Shown piece by piece: positions 7,663 to 17,169 of a DNA stretch of 64,000 nt. Positions within the stretch are counted from its first letter, which is position 1, and every line of letters begins with the position of its first letter. Source of the stretch: Actinomadura cremea (GTDB lineage Bacteria; Actinomycetota; Actinomycetes; Streptosporangiales; Streptosporangiaceae); NCBI RefSeq assembly GCF_014648495.1, contig NZ_BMRF01000002.1:620001-684000 (forward strand), read 5' to 3'. Below the pieces are notes generated by a model, which was not told where the DNA came from, made no database searches, and saw nothing but the letters and a program-made list of their open reading frames with translations. The translations under genes and the position numbers were made by a program.

Positions 7663-9057
7663 ATGCAGGTACGGCACCTCCTGGTCGTTCTTCCGGGCAT
7701 CTGCGGTAGTTCACTGCACCGGGGGCGCGAGACCGTCTGGGGCATGTCGGCGGACATGCGGGTGCCCATCCGCGACCCGAAGATCCTGGCGGCGGGCTAC
7801 GACGCCCTCTCCGATCCCGGCCACGAGGACGGGGTGCGCCCCGGCCGGTTGATGTCGGTGCCCGTCCCGTACCTGTCCAGGGCACTCGGCCCGTACGGAC
7901 CGCTGCTGGACGGTCTGCGGAAACGATTCTGGCTCAACGAGCTGAACTACCTGGAGTTCCCCTACGACTGGCGGCGCCCGGTGACGGTGAACTCCGCCCG
8001 GCTGGCCGCGGCGATCCGAACCCGGCTGGCCGCGCTCGCCGAGTACGTGGACCACCCGCGCGTGATCATCATCGCGCACAGTATGGGCGGACTCGTGGCG
8101 GCGCACTACCTGAGGCATCACGACGACGCCGGGGACTGCCACCGCGTCCTCACCGCCGGCACGCCCTTCCGCGGTGCCGTCAAGGCGCTCGACTACCTTG
8201 TCAACGGCCCGCGGCTGGGCCCGGTACGGCTGCGCCGCCTCGCCGAGACGCTCCGCGAGGTGCCGGGCGTGTACGACCTGCTCCCGCTGTACCGGACGGT
8301 CGCAGATCGGCGCCCCGGCCGGGACGGGACCGCCCGCCGCCTCGCCGACCTCGTGGACGGGCTCGACCTCGACGCCGCACGCGTCCGCGCGTCCCGCGAC
8401 CTGCTCGCCGACCTGAACACGCCGCACGAGCGGTCGTGGACCATCGCGCCCCTCGTCGGTTTCGGCCAGCGCACGGTCCAGCAGGCGATCCTGCACCCGG
8501 GCGGGCGCCTGGAGCGCTCGAAGGACGCCGACCTGCTGCCGGCGGAGTACCACGCCCGCGACGGCGACGGCACCGTTCCCGTGATGGCCGCGACGCCGGG
8601 AGGCGAGGACCGGATCCTTCCGATGTGGGGCGGCGACAGTCACAACGGTCTCGTCCACGGGCCGGTGCACGCCGCCGGACTGGTGCACACGACGGCGACC
8701 GTGCTGGCGAGGCTGCGAAGCGGTGACCCCGCACTCGGGCCTGGAGACGCCCCGAAAGGCGGGGCCCGCGATCACGGCCCGCCCGAGGGCGGCCGGACGG
8801 TGCGGCTCGATGTCGACGACCTGTATCCGGCCGGCACCCCGATCGAGGTGACCGGCCGGGCGGACGGCCGCGACCCGGGAACGCGGTTGTGGGGTGTTCT
8901 CACCGGTACTCCGGACGCCTCACCGGCCGACATCGCCGACGACGGGACGTTCCGGTTCGAGTTCCCCGCCGCCGGCGGGGGCGTGCGCAACCTGGAGGTG
9001 TTCACCACGGATTCGCGGGAGTCGCCGTTGATCACCGACGTGATCGAGGTGGCATGA
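7663..9057 (+). CDS. lipase/esterase family protein (LCAT-like alpha/beta hydrolase), first gene of VMAP-type operon
   Basis: A 464-residue protein opening with MQVRHLLVVLPGICGSSLHR, the usual N-terminus of lecithin:cholesterol-acyltransferase-like lipases. The nucleophile elbow is AHSMGG (IIIAHSMGGLVAAHYLR, about residue 145). A catalytic Asp/His pair is plausible in RDGDGTVPV and GGDSHNG. Residues 375-464 form a separate C-terminal domain (VRLDVDDLYPAGTPIEV onward) resembling a beta-sandwich. It would cleave lipid or ester bonds. The next gene starts within its stop (ATGA, 9054-9057), so expression is coupled to the VMAP/MoxR/vWA genes, suggesting a membrane-damaging effector. In-frame alternatives at 7573 (ATG after GAGG) and 7618 (TTG after GGGGAGAG) add a non-conserved leader. 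Confidence 0.85.
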   Translation: MQVRHLLVVLPGICGSSLHRGRETVWGMSADMRVPIRDPKILAAGYDALSDPGHEDGVRPGRLMSVPVPYLSRALGPYGPLLDGLRKRFWLNELNYLEFPYDWRRPVTVNSARLAAAIRTRLAALAEYVDHPRVIIIAHSMGGLVAAHYLRHHDDAGDCHRVLTAGTPFRGAVKALDYLVNGPRLGPVRLRRLAETLREVPGVYDLLPLYRTVADRRPGRDGTARRLADLVDGLDLDAARVRASRDLLADLNTPHERSWTIAPLVGFGQRTVQQAILHPGGRLERSKDADLLPAEYHARDGDGTVPVMAATPGGEDRILPMWGGDSHNGLVHGPVHAAGLVHTTATVLARLRSGDPALGPGDAPKGGARDHGPPEGGRTVRLDVDDLYPAGTPIEVTGRADGRDPGTRLWGVLTGTPDASPADIADDGTFRFEFPAAGGGVRNLEVFTTDSRESPLITDVIEVA

Positions 9058-11036
9058 GCTGGAGGCTGTGGTATTTCGACGAGCCGCGGAGCCTGGCCGG
9101 ATACGTGCAGCCCGAGGTCCTCGACGCCGCCGGCCTGCTCGGCGGGGGGATCGCCCTGCGCCCGCCGGACACGGCCGGGCTGGCCGAACACGTGTACGAG
9201 CGGCTCCTGCAACTGGACCTGAGGTACGACGTCTCGCTGATGAGCCGGGACCGTGCCGCGCAGGTCGTCCAGCAGCCGTACACCGTCATCCGCAAGAAGA
9301 AGGCCGGTAGCTGCCTGGATCTGTCCCTCCTTTATGCGGGGCTGTGCAGGGTGGTCGATCTGCGACCCGTGATCGTGGTGCTGAACTACAGAGGCGGACG
9401 CAGACACGCGTTCGTCCTCGTGCGCGACGTTCCGCCCGGAGCGTCCGACGGGGAAGTGTGGCAGGGGCGCCCCGGGTTCGACGACGGTCTGTGGAAGCCG
9501 ACCGCCGACATGCTGCGCGAGGAGATCAAGGACGGGACCTGGATCGCCGTCGAGACGACCTGCGTGACCGATCACTTCGGTGCCCCGTGCTCGTTCCAGA
9601 CCGCTCGGGAGAGGGCGCTCGAGTCGATCGGCAACGCCTCGGTGATTCACGGGATCGACGTCACGTACCTCCTGGAGAGGCGGCACAAGCCGGGGTATCG
9701 GTACGACGTCGAACGGGCCGTGCCGCTGCCGTCCCCCGCCGAGCAGTCGGATTCGACCGGATCGTTCGAACCGACTGATCAGGCCGGGTCGGCAGGTCCG
9801 GCCGGTCCGGTCGAGCAGTACGGGAACAGGGTCGCCGAAGAGATCCGCCGCAGGTACGAGAAGCAGCTCGCGAGCCTCCAGGCGAAATTGGACCTGAATT
9901 CTTTGAACGACCTCGTCCGCACCCTCACGGGGGAGAAGAGGACTCTCGTCCATGCCCTGATCGAAGCGCTGCTGGCGAAACGGACGTTCCGCGCCATCGG
10001 CGGGGAGATCCCGAGGATGGACGAGCTGCATCACCTGTTCTTCGACGCCGCGTCCAGCGAGGTGGCGGCGGAGTCGGCGGACGTGCTGCTGATCGAGGCC
10101 GCGCTCCGCGGCTGGCGGTCGGGACTCAGCATCCTCGCGCGGTTCATGCTGAGCGTCGCGCACCGCAACGGCGTCGGGCTGGAGCACCCGATGCTGCGTG
10201 ACTGGCTCGCCCGGCACGATGCGCAGGACAATAACGTTCTCGAATACCTCGAGACCCGGCGGGAGAAGCACTGGGTCCTCTTCGAAATCGGCGGCCCGGA
10301 CCCCGTCGGCGCCGCCGAGCCGGAAAATGTGCGAGTGTCCGTCCAGGTGCATCCGCCGGTCAGAATGGGACGGCTGCCGGCCCGAGAATTCAAGCGCGCG
10401 GAAGTCAAAGAAGCCCTCAGGATGATGATGACCGAGCTGTACGAGGGACTGGGCGGGCGCGACCTGTTCGTTGAGTTGATCGCACCGCTGTACCTCCTCG
10501 AGGAGGGGTACGAGCAGATCGACCTGGCCGCGGGACAACTGCATCGTCCGCGACTGCGCTGGTACGGGCACATGTGGGGAACCGAGGAGACGAAGCAGAC
10601 CCAGCGCAGGCGGCACGATGCCGCCGACTGGGCAGGGGACCCCGCCCTCGTCTCGGCCGAGGCGGCGGCGGACGAGGAGTCGCTGAAAGCCTGGCTCAGA
10701 GGGAATCTGCAGCCGCCGTACGTGGTGGCGGAACGGGCGAGCGCGCAGCGCTGCGAACTGCTGAAATCTCTGTTGCGAAACGGGTGCGGATACATTCTTT
10801 GGTATCCGGAGTGTGCGTATGCGGCGGTCGAAGACGACGTGCGCGAGGTGTGGGTGGGGCTGGATTACTCGAACCGGATAATTCACTTCCCCGATAAACT
10901 GCTGGACCAATTGCACGCGCGGCCCATCTCGGTCATCTGGAGTGACCCGAGCGGTCGGGGAGGGTTTCGCATCTCCGAGGTCCGTCCGGGACGGCGGGGC
11001 ACGCTGCGCGGTACGCGGAAGAGGGCGACGGCATGA
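9054..11036 (+). CDS. transglutaminase-like / VMAP-type protein of a MoxR-vWA ternary system
   Basis: A 660-residue protein. Residues 1-210 look like a transglutaminase-type papain-fold domain: KKKAGSCLDLSLLYAGLC places Cys87 at a helix start, GGRRHAFVLV gives His118, and WIAVETT a possible third residue. A helical middle (about 265-400, EEIRRRYEKQLASLQAKLD onward) follows. The C-terminal part (about 405-640: KHWVLFEIGG, VSVQVHPPV, LQPPYVVAERASAQRC, GCGYILWYP, ARPISVIW) resembles the VMAP-C domain of vWA-MoxR-associated proteins. It overlaps both neighbours by ATGA. Inferred role: adaptor/protease subunit of an NTP-dependent conflict complex, with VMAP-C docking the MoxR/vWA machinery. The VMAP call comes from motif memory plus context. 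Confidence 0.8.
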   Translation: MSWRLWYFDEPRSLAGYVQPEVLDAAGLLGGGIALRPPDTAGLAEHVYERLLQLDLRYDVSLMSRDRAAQVVQQPYTVIRKKKAGSCLDLSLLYAGLCRVVDLRPVIVVLNYRGGRRHAFVLVRDVPPGASDGEVWQGRPGFDDGLWKPTADMLREEIKDGTWIAVETTCVTDHFGAPCSFQTARERALESIGNASVIHGIDVTYLLERRHKPGYRYDVERAVPLPSPAEQSDSTGSFEPTDQAGSAGPAGPVEQYGNRVAEEIRRRYEKQLASLQAKLDLNSLNDLVRTLTGEKRTLVHALIEALLAKRTFRAIGGEIPRMDELHHLFFDAASSEVAAESADVLLIEAALRGWRSGLSILARFMLSVAHRNGVGLEHPMLRDWLARHDAQDNNVLEYLETRREKHWVLFEIGGPDPVGAAEPENVRVSVQVHPPVRMGRLPAREFKRAEVKEALRMMMTELYEGLGGRDLFVELIAPLYLLEEGYEQIDLAAGQLHRPRLRWYGHMWGTEETKQTQRRRHDAADWAGDPALVSAEAAADEESLKAWLRGNLQPPYVVAERASAQRCELLKSLLRNGCGYILWYPECAYAAVEDDVREVWVGLDYSNRIIHFPDKLLDQLHARPISVIWSDPSGRGGFRISEVRPGRRGTLRGTRKRATA

Positions 11037-12073
11037 CGTGGGAGATCTTCACGGGAGACGGCGAGCCGCGGCGGCTGGAAGGGAAGGAGCACGCCTGGCA
11101 GGGGCGGCTGCCCGATCCTCCGCCGTGGCGGGCGCCGAGGTCCGCCGACGGCGAGGACCCGCCGACGCCGTTCGTCATGACGGACGCATTGCGCCAGGCG
11201 ATCAATGCGGCGCTGCACCTGCGCCGACCGCTGCTGCTCATGGGACCGGCGGGGATGGGCAAGTCCTCGGTGGTCGACGTGATCGCCCGCGAACTCGAAC
11301 TGGGGCCGGTGCTGCGCTGGCACATTACGTCCAAGAGCGTCGTCACCGACGGCCTGTACCAGTACGACGCGCTCGACAGGCTGCACGCGACCCAACTGGC
11401 GCGCGGCAGGAAGCAGCCGCGAGAGCGTTCGGCGCACGTCTCGGATGACCCGCCGGAGATGCCCGGGACGGGCGCGGCGAAGGAGACGAGGGGGCCGGTC
11501 GACGCCGACGAGGCGGCCATCGAGCGGTTCATCAAGCTGGGCCCGCTCGGCACCGCCCTCGCGGACCGCGCTCCCCGGGCGGTGCTCATCGACGAGATCG
11601 ACAAGAGTGACCTGGACCTGCCCGGTGACCTGCTCAACGTCATCGAGGGCCTGGAATTCGAGATTCCGCCGCTGTTGCGCAACAGGGGAGACGAGTTCAG
11701 GGTTCGCGGCGCCGACGACGGCACGTACGACGTCGGCGGGGGCAAGGTGCGGGCGGCCGAGTTCCCCGTCATCGTCTTCACGAGCAACAGCGAGCGAACG
11801 TTTCCGCCGCCGTTCCTGCGACGCTGCGTCCGGTTCGAGATGCGCAAGCCCGGCAGGGAACTGCTCACCGAGATCGTCCAGAAGCATCTGCAGCACGTAC
11901 CCGACAGCGCCCGGTCCGAGATCGGGCTGTTCGCCGCTGAACTCGAATCGGGCACGAAGCTGGCGATCAACCAGCTGCTGGAACTGGTGCACCTGATGAC
12001 CGGCCAGAACATCAACGGCAAGGAACTCGAGGAGCTGCGCGAGCTCATCGTCAAGAGCCTCACCGAGCGATGA
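11033..12073 (+). CDS. MoxR-type AAA+ ATPase
   Basis: A 346-residue AAA+ protein. Walker A is GPAGMGKSS (Lys77), Walker B VLIDEIDK (Asp187-Glu188), sensor-1 region FPVIVFTSNSER, and the arginine-finger segment RRCVRF. Short insertions around residues 120-160 separate the Walker motifs, as in MoxR-family ATPases paired with vWA proteins. It starts with ATG inside the stop of the upstream gene, and its stop overlaps the start of the vWA gene (12070-12073). It probably remodels or loads the vWA/VMAP complex using ATP, acting as the regulated motor of the system. Confidence 0.92.
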   Translation: MTWEIFTGDGEPRRLEGKEHAWQGRLPDPPPWRAPRSADGEDPPTPFVMTDALRQAINAALHLRRPLLLMGPAGMGKSSVVDVIARELELGPVLRWHITSKSVVTDGLYQYDALDRLHATQLARGRKQPRERSAHVSDDPPEMPGTGAAKETRGPVDADEAAIERFIKLGPLGTALADRAPRAVLIDEIDKSDLDLPGDLLNVIEGLEFEIPPLLRNRGDEFRVRGADDGTYDVGGGKVRAAEFPVIVFTSNSERTFPPPFLRRCVRFEMRKPGRELLTEIVQKHLQHVPDSARSEIGLFAAELESGTKLAINQLLELVHLMTGQNINGKELEELRELIVKSLTER

Positions 12074-15000
12074 CCGAGTTGGACGCCCGGCTGCTCGCGG
12101 AGCTGCTGTGGCTGGCACGGAACCCGCCGTCCGACCCGCCCGACCACCAGGCCCGGCTGGTCGACGGCACGCCGCCCGAGCGGCCCGCGGAGCCTCCAAC
12201 CCCGGAGACGGCACCGTCCGATGACGAGGCCCCGGACGGGACCGGGACCGCGGTACCGCTCTACCCGCCCACGGGTGATCGGCGAGACGAGACCCGCCGG
12301 ACGTCCGCGCCGCGGATGAGCAAGGTCGCCTTCCCCGGCGCGTCCCCGCTCCCCGAGGCGATGGAGCTGGCGCGGGCGCTCCGCCCGTTCAAGCGGCTGA
12401 CCCGGCCCGGCCGCTCCGAGATCGACATCGCCGCGACGGTGCAGGCCACCGCCGAGGCGCGCACCGTCGACCCGCACCAGCTCATGATCATGATGCGGCG
12501 CTCCCGCGCCCGCTCCCTCGACTTCGCGCTGGTGACCGACTCCTCGACCTCCATGCGGGTGTGGCGGCCCTTGTTCGCACGGCTGGAACGGGTCCTCGCG
12601 CAGGTCGGAGCGTTCCGCACCGTGTCCCGCTGGGAGCTGGGCATCGACGACGCCGGAGACGTCCGGGTGACGGACCCGAGCGGGACGAGCTACCCGTGGA
12701 GCCGCCTGCTGGACCTGTCGGGGTCCCGCCTCGTACTGGTCGCCACCGACGCCGTGGCGGAGTGCTGGTACAGGGAGCCGATCTGGGAGGCCGTCGACGG
12801 CTGGGCCCGCGCGATGCCGACGACCCTCCTGCACATGCTGCCCCCCGACTACCGGCCCGACACTGCGGTCGGCGTTCCCTACACGGCTTCCCGGTGCACC
12901 GGCGGGATCTCCGCGAACGTCGGATTCGAGGTCGAGTGGGGCTGGTGGGCGGATCGGGAACGGGACCAGGCGGCTCCGCTGCCGGTGATCGGCCTGTCGC
13001 CGGACGAGTTCGCCGGCTGGGCCGAGGCGCTCGTGTCCGGCACGACATGGGTGCAGGGCATCACGATGTCGCCGCCCGTGCTCGCCGACGACCTGTACGA
13101 CGACGATGACCACGGAGCCGGGGCGTTGGAGGATGACGTCGAGGGGGAGCAGGAAGTCCTCGTCGACGCGTTCTTCCGCCGTGCGTCTCCAGGCGCGGTC
13201 CGTCTCGCTCACGTGCTGTCCTGCGCGACGAGCCTGACGCTGCCGCTCATCGATGTGCTCCAGCCCGCGCTGGCCGAGGGGACGGGCCTGCTCGAACGCG
13301 CCGAACTGTTCGTCAGCGGTTTGCTGGAGGAGACCGGGTGCGAGCTGTACGAGTTCGTCCCGGCGGCGCGACAGCGGCTGATCACCGGCCTGTCGGCGCT
13401 GGACGAATGGGAGATCAGCAGGACGGTCAACGAGCACATCGAGGGCCGGTTCGGAAGCGAGGGAGACCTCGCGGCACTCGTCCACGACCCCGAGGGCGGC
13501 GAATTCGCCGGGTACGTGCGTCCGTTCGCGCAGCTGGCCCGCAACCTCGCCGAGCGGCGCGGCATCCCCGTCCCCGCGTGGGCCGACGGCGACGGCCGTC
13601 CGGAGCCGCGGCCCGAGAGGGAGCCCGAGGCCGGGGCCGAACTCGAAGAGCCCGAGGAGGAGCAGGGGCCCGAGCCGGGCACGGAGGTGGACGTCGTCGA
13701 GTTCAAAGTCGAACCGGAGCAGGCGAAGAGCGCCTGGCCCGAGTGGCTCATCGGATCGGGCGTGGCCGCCGCGACCGTCGGGCTGAGTCCCCTCACCAGG
13801 GCGATGACCCGCCGGCGCCGGGCGCAGAAGAGAGGCGCGCTGGTCAAGGAGCTCGGCGATCGTGTCGCCGGGGTGAAGACGGACGACGAACTCGTGGTGG
13901 TGGACCTCGGGGACGACCGCTTCACGGTCTACATCGTGCGGCGGGACGCGACCGGAACGCCCAGCGCGTCCAGGCGATCGGTCGTCCGCTGGGACTACGC
14001 CGACGTGGTCGGGTTCGCCGAGGTCGCCGGGATCGCCTCCGGGCGGTTCCCCATGCTGGTCGACACCACGCTGAGCGGCCTGGCGACGGAGGCGGCCGCG
14101 CCCGTCATCGCCGCCGCGGGCGCGGACGTCGGCGGTTCGCCCATCCTCGCCGCTCCGGGTTCGGACGTCGGCGACGTGCTGCGCGAGGTGATCGCGGCCG
14201 AACCGATCCGGCAGTCGTACGCGCTGCTCGCGATGGAGCCCGAGAGGGAGGGCGGTCGGCCCCGGCTCGGGTTCCGCACCGTCCCGATCTTCCCCGCGGG
14301 CGCGTCCAAGGGGGACGTCCGGGGGCTCGTCATGCGCCTGGAGCCGAGCGACGAGCACGGGACCGTGCTCGCGGTCGTCGCCAGGGGTCCGGACGGCTTG
14401 GACCGAACGGTGTCGGTCCGGTCGGTGAAGGCGCCGCCCGGCCGCTACTCGGTGACGGCGGAGCTGGACGGGCCGGGCCGCATCCGGTTCGGCGGGCTCC
14501 CGAAGAGCGGCCCGGAGTCACGGGCGTGGGAAGAGCTGTTCAGCGGGAAGCCGCCCGCCTTCTACCCGCCCCGCCCGGCGCACCTCATCTGCGCGCTGGA
14601 GTTCTCCGGTGCGCGCGACGTCGTGAACGAGCGCATCGACCGGATCCGCCAGGTGGTCGGTCTCCTGTCGGCGGAACTGGGCGAGCTGCTCCGGGTGTCA
14701 TTGATCTTTTACGGCGCGCACCTGTACCAGTACCGGCCCGAGGAAGATCCCCCGGTCTCGCGCCGGGTCTGGCGCGCGAACCCGTCGTTCGCGTTGCGGC
14801 GCCTGGACGACCTGGCCGCGACGCCGCCCCTTCCGAGCGGGAACCCGGAGGGCGCGATGGTCGAGGACATGCTCGTTCTCGTCCAACGATCGCTGCGCGG
14901 CGTCCGCACGCCGGAACGCACCGCGCTGCTTACGGTCGGGAAGCGGGCGCCGCATCCGCCCGAGGTGCACCCGTCGGAGACGCTGCCGTGCCCGGACGGG

Positions 15001-15234
15001 CACGACTGGGCCCTGCTGATGGACGAGTTGGAGAGCCGCGACGTGGTGTTCGCGGCGATCCGCGATCATCACGCCCGCCGGAGCAGGAACGAGGACATGG
15101 CCTGGCACAGGCTCGCCGGGAACGGCAAGCCGTTCCACCTGGACGTCGTCGATGTGGCGGCCGTCGGGCGGCGGCTCGGGCTCGTGCCGAGCGACGCGCA
15201 GCGGGTGCCGTTCCCGATCGTCGTGCAGACCTGA
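12070..15234 (+). CDS. SAV_2336 N-terminal-domain / vWA protein with large C-terminal module
   Basis: A 1054-residue protein. Residues 85-330 are a SAV_2336-type region containing a vWA MIDAS motif: ALVTDSSTSMRVW gives Asp157-x-Ser159-x-Ser161. Residues 345-460 are mostly helical. An acidic linker (about 505-555, EREPEAGAELEEPEEEQGPE) precedes a possible short hydrophobic segment (WLIGSGVAAATVGLSPL). From about residue 595 the protein is homologous along its length to the separate 466-residue product of 18182-19582: both have a PHPxxVHPSExLPCP block, a DWxxxL block, an LAG segment, VDVxxxGxRLGLxP and terminal VPFP. In MoxR-vWA systems the vWA partner is the metal-dependent scaffold. It closes the coupled four-gene operon; 57 bases separate it from a convergent operon. 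Confidence 0.85.
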   Translation: MTELDARLLAELLWLARNPPSDPPDHQARLVDGTPPERPAEPPTPETAPSDDEAPDGTGTAVPLYPPTGDRRDETRRTSAPRMSKVAFPGASPLPEAMELARALRPFKRLTRPGRSEIDIAATVQATAEARTVDPHQLMIMMRRSRARSLDFALVTDSSTSMRVWRPLFARLERVLAQVGAFRTVSRWELGIDDAGDVRVTDPSGTSYPWSRLLDLSGSRLVLVATDAVAECWYREPIWEAVDGWARAMPTTLLHMLPPDYRPDTAVGVPYTASRCTGGISANVGFEVEWGWWADRERDQAAPLPVIGLSPDEFAGWAEALVSGTTWVQGITMSPPVLADDLYDDDDHGAGALEDDVEGEQEVLVDAFFRRASPGAVRLAHVLSCATSLTLPLIDVLQPALAEGTGLLERAELFVSGLLEETGCELYEFVPAARQRLITGLSALDEWEISRTVNEHIEGRFGSEGDLAALVHDPEGGEFAGYVRPFAQLARNLAERRGIPVPAWADGDGRPEPRPEREPEAGAELEEPEEEQGPEPGTEVDVVEFKVEPEQAKSAWPEWLIGSGVAAATVGLSPLTRAMTRRRRAQKRGALVKELGDRVAGVKTDDELVVVDLGDDRFTVYIVRRDATGTPSASRRSVVRWDYADVVGFAEVAGIASGRFPMLVDTTLSGLATEAAAPVIAAAGADVGGSPILAAPGSDVGDVLREVIAAEPIRQSYALLAMEPEREGGRPRLGFRTVPIFPAGASKGDVRGLVMRLEPSDEHGTVLAVVARGPDGLDRTVSVRSVKAPPGRYSVTAELDGPGRIRFGGLPKSGPESRAWEELFSGKPPAFYPPRPAHLICALEFSGARDVVNERIDRIRQVVGLLSAELGELLRVSLIFYGAHLYQYRPEEDPPVSRRVWRANPSFALRRLDDLAATPPLPSGNPEGAMVEDMLVLVQRSLRGVRTPERTALLTVGKRAPHPPEVHPSETLPCPDGHDWALLMDELESRDVVFAAIRDHHARRSRNEDMAWHRLAGNGKPFHLDVVDVAAVGRRLGLVPSDAQRVPFPIVVQT

Positions 15235-15291
15235 AGAAGCCACTGGACGTGACGACGCCGCCGGACGGACGCCGCCGACGGACGCTCGGCG

Positions 15292-17169
15292 TCAGAGCCG
15301 TGCGTCGTCGTGGTTAGGGCGGTGCCGCTTCTTCAACGGGTTGATCTTCTGCAGGATGCCCTGCTGCTGCGGCTCGGGGGGCGGGACCACGGGGGCGCTC
15401 GGGGCCTGGCCGGAGCCCGGCGGGACGGGGCGGCGGGCGAAGATCTCGTTCACCCATCGCTGGAAGTCGGGCGGCAGCGCGGCCGACTCGAGGAACCCGC
15501 GGAAGAAGGACGTCGCCAGCCGGTCCACCGTGTCCGGCGCCGGGTAGTACATCGACAGCGCGGCGAGGACGAGGGCCGGTGTCGGGGGGTACAGCTCCCG
15601 GCCCCGGACGATCTCGGCGAACTCCGACGGGCCGAGTTCGGGCCCGTAGGCGGCGGCGAACAGGCCACGCAGGAGGCGGTACTTGTCCCGCACCTCCGCG
15701 TAGTGCTCCTCGATGGGGCCGGCCAGGTACCCGAAGGACGCCAGCGCGTGCGCGATCGACGGGTCGTCGTCGCGTTCCCCGCGCGCGCGGAGTTCGGCGT
15801 GGACGGTGTCGAGGACGTCCCGGCGGCCCTGCGTGACGGCGAGCCGGACGAGGTCGAGGCTCGTGACGCCCGGCAGCAGCCCGGTGACGTCGGCGCGCAG
15901 CCGGATCGCGATGACGAGCGCGGCGAGCCGGTCGGTGGTGATGCGCTGCATGGCCCGCAGCAGCCGGGGCGACGGCGCGCCCTCCAGATCCTCGTCGATC
16001 ACCTGGATGTGCGGGATGTCGATCCACGGGCCGCGGCCGAGCCGCAGGCACGCCTCGTAGAGTTCGTCGAGGTCCTTGTCGCCGACGGCGCCGCGCTCGT
16101 CCGTCAGCAGTTCCTCGTCGAGGACGATCCGCCAGAAACGGTCGCGCCGGGCCTCGTCGAACAGCCGGCCCTGGGCCTCCTGGAGGCGTCCGAGCGGGGC
16201 GGTGATCGCCTGGTCGTGCAGCATCGCGTGCCGGCAGGCGTACAGGGCCTCCTCGGTGCGCCGGACGGCGTCCTCGGCGTCGCCGCGCGCGGGCGGGCGA
16301 ACCTCCGGCGCGGCGACCTGGGCGCGCAGGAGGTCCAGCGCGTGCCTGGCGCCGGCCCCGTCGAACTTCAGCGGGGTGCGCTGCGCGGCCAGCCTGCGGA
16401 TCAGGTCGGCGGCCCGCTCCGGGGTGTCGGCGTTGTCGGACAGCAGGTTCGCGTACGGCGGCGCGATCGATCGCCAGTCGCGGGGGAGTTCGGGCCGGAC
16501 GCCGAGGCGGACGGCGTGCGCGTTCTCGCCGACGTGCCGGGTGAACGCGAGCCGGATGTGGCTGCGCGAGGTGCTGCTGGTCCAGGTCGCGGCCGACAGC
16601 CCGGTGCGCATCCCGTACGGGAGCAGCGCCGCGACGGCGTCCAGGAAGCGGAGCCGCTCCAGGTAGGGCGGGATCTGGCCGGACGGGACGATGTGCACCG
16701 GCTCACCGGTGAGCAGCAGCGCGGCGACGCACATCGCGTCCTCGGTGACGCGCGGCGCGAGGTTCTCCGGTCGCAGCACCGGGAGCTCGACGGTGGTGGG
16801 GACGTCCTCCTGCGGGGGCTCCCAGCCGCTCATCGCGTGGTAGAGGGCCTCGTAGGCGACCGGGTCGGGGATCCGCGAGTAGGGGAGCGCGCAGTAGTGC
16901 GTCATCGCGATCCGGCGGCCGGTGTGGTCCCGCTCGTCCGTCCACCGCTGGACGGCCATGCCGATGTACGTCTCGCCCTCGGCGTTGGCCCAGTTCAGGG
17001 TGACCTGGGGGAGGTCGGTGGGGGTGCCGGTGGAGTACCGCTGCATGATGCGGGTGAAGCCGGCGTCGTTGAGGCGCCCGTTGCTGCACCGCAGCACGCG
17101 GTAGGAGAGGCCGCTCGGTTCCTTGCCCCACAGCGCCCACTCCGCGGCGATCTCGACCCGGTCGCTCAT
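15292..17169 (-). CDS. GTPase-associated protein 1 (GAP1)-like protein
   Basis: A 625-residue protein, last of a three-gene minus-strand operon. The N-terminal 150 residues (SYRVLRCSNGRLNDAGFTR, QRYSTGTPTDLP, HYCALPYSRIPDPVAYE) match what I recall of the GAP1 N-terminal domain found beside TRAFAC-type GTPases in actinobacterial conflict loci. The central and C-terminal parts are helical and leucine-rich, with a proline-rich tail (VPPGSGQAPSAPVVPPPEPQ). No catalytic motif is evident. Its ATG overlaps the GTPase stop by four bases (17166-17169), so the two are co-translated. Inferred role: effector or scaffold partner controlled by the GTPase. Confidence 0.8.
   Translation of the reverse strand: MSDRVEIAAEWALWGKEPSGLSYRVLRCSNGRLNDAGFTRIMQRYSTGTPTDLPQVTLNWANAEGETYIGMAVQRWTDERDHTGRRIAMTHYCALPYSRIPDPVAYEALYHAMSGWEPPQEDVPTTVELPVLRPENLAPRVTEDAMCVAALLLTGEPVHIVPSGQIPPYLERLRFLDAVAALLPYGMRTGLSAATWTSSTSRSHIRLAFTRHVGENAHAVRLGVRPELPRDWRSIAPPYANLLSDNADTPERAADLIRRLAAQRTPLKFDGAGARHALDLLRAQVAAPEVRPPARGDAEDAVRRTEEALYACRHAMLHDQAITAPLGRLQEAQGRLFDEARRDRFWRIVLDEELLTDERGAVGDKDLDELYEACLRLGRGPWIDIPHIQVIDEDLEGAPSPRLLRAMQRITTDRLAALVIAIRLRADVTGLLPGVTSLDLVRLAVTQGRRDVLDTVHAELRARGERDDDPSIAHALASFGYLAGPIEEHYAEVRDKYRLLRGLFAAAYGPELGPSEFAEIVRGRELYPPTPALVLAALSMYYPAPDTVDRLATSFFRGFLESAALPPDFQRWVNEIFARRPVPPGSGQAPSAPVVPPPEPQQQGILQKINPLKKRHRPNHDDARL

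Noticed and set aside
10933-14358. 1141-codon minus-strand open frame opposite the MoxR and vWA genes
   Set aside because: No homology-like blocks, and it runs antisense to well-supported ATGA-coupled genes with Walker and MIDAS motifs.
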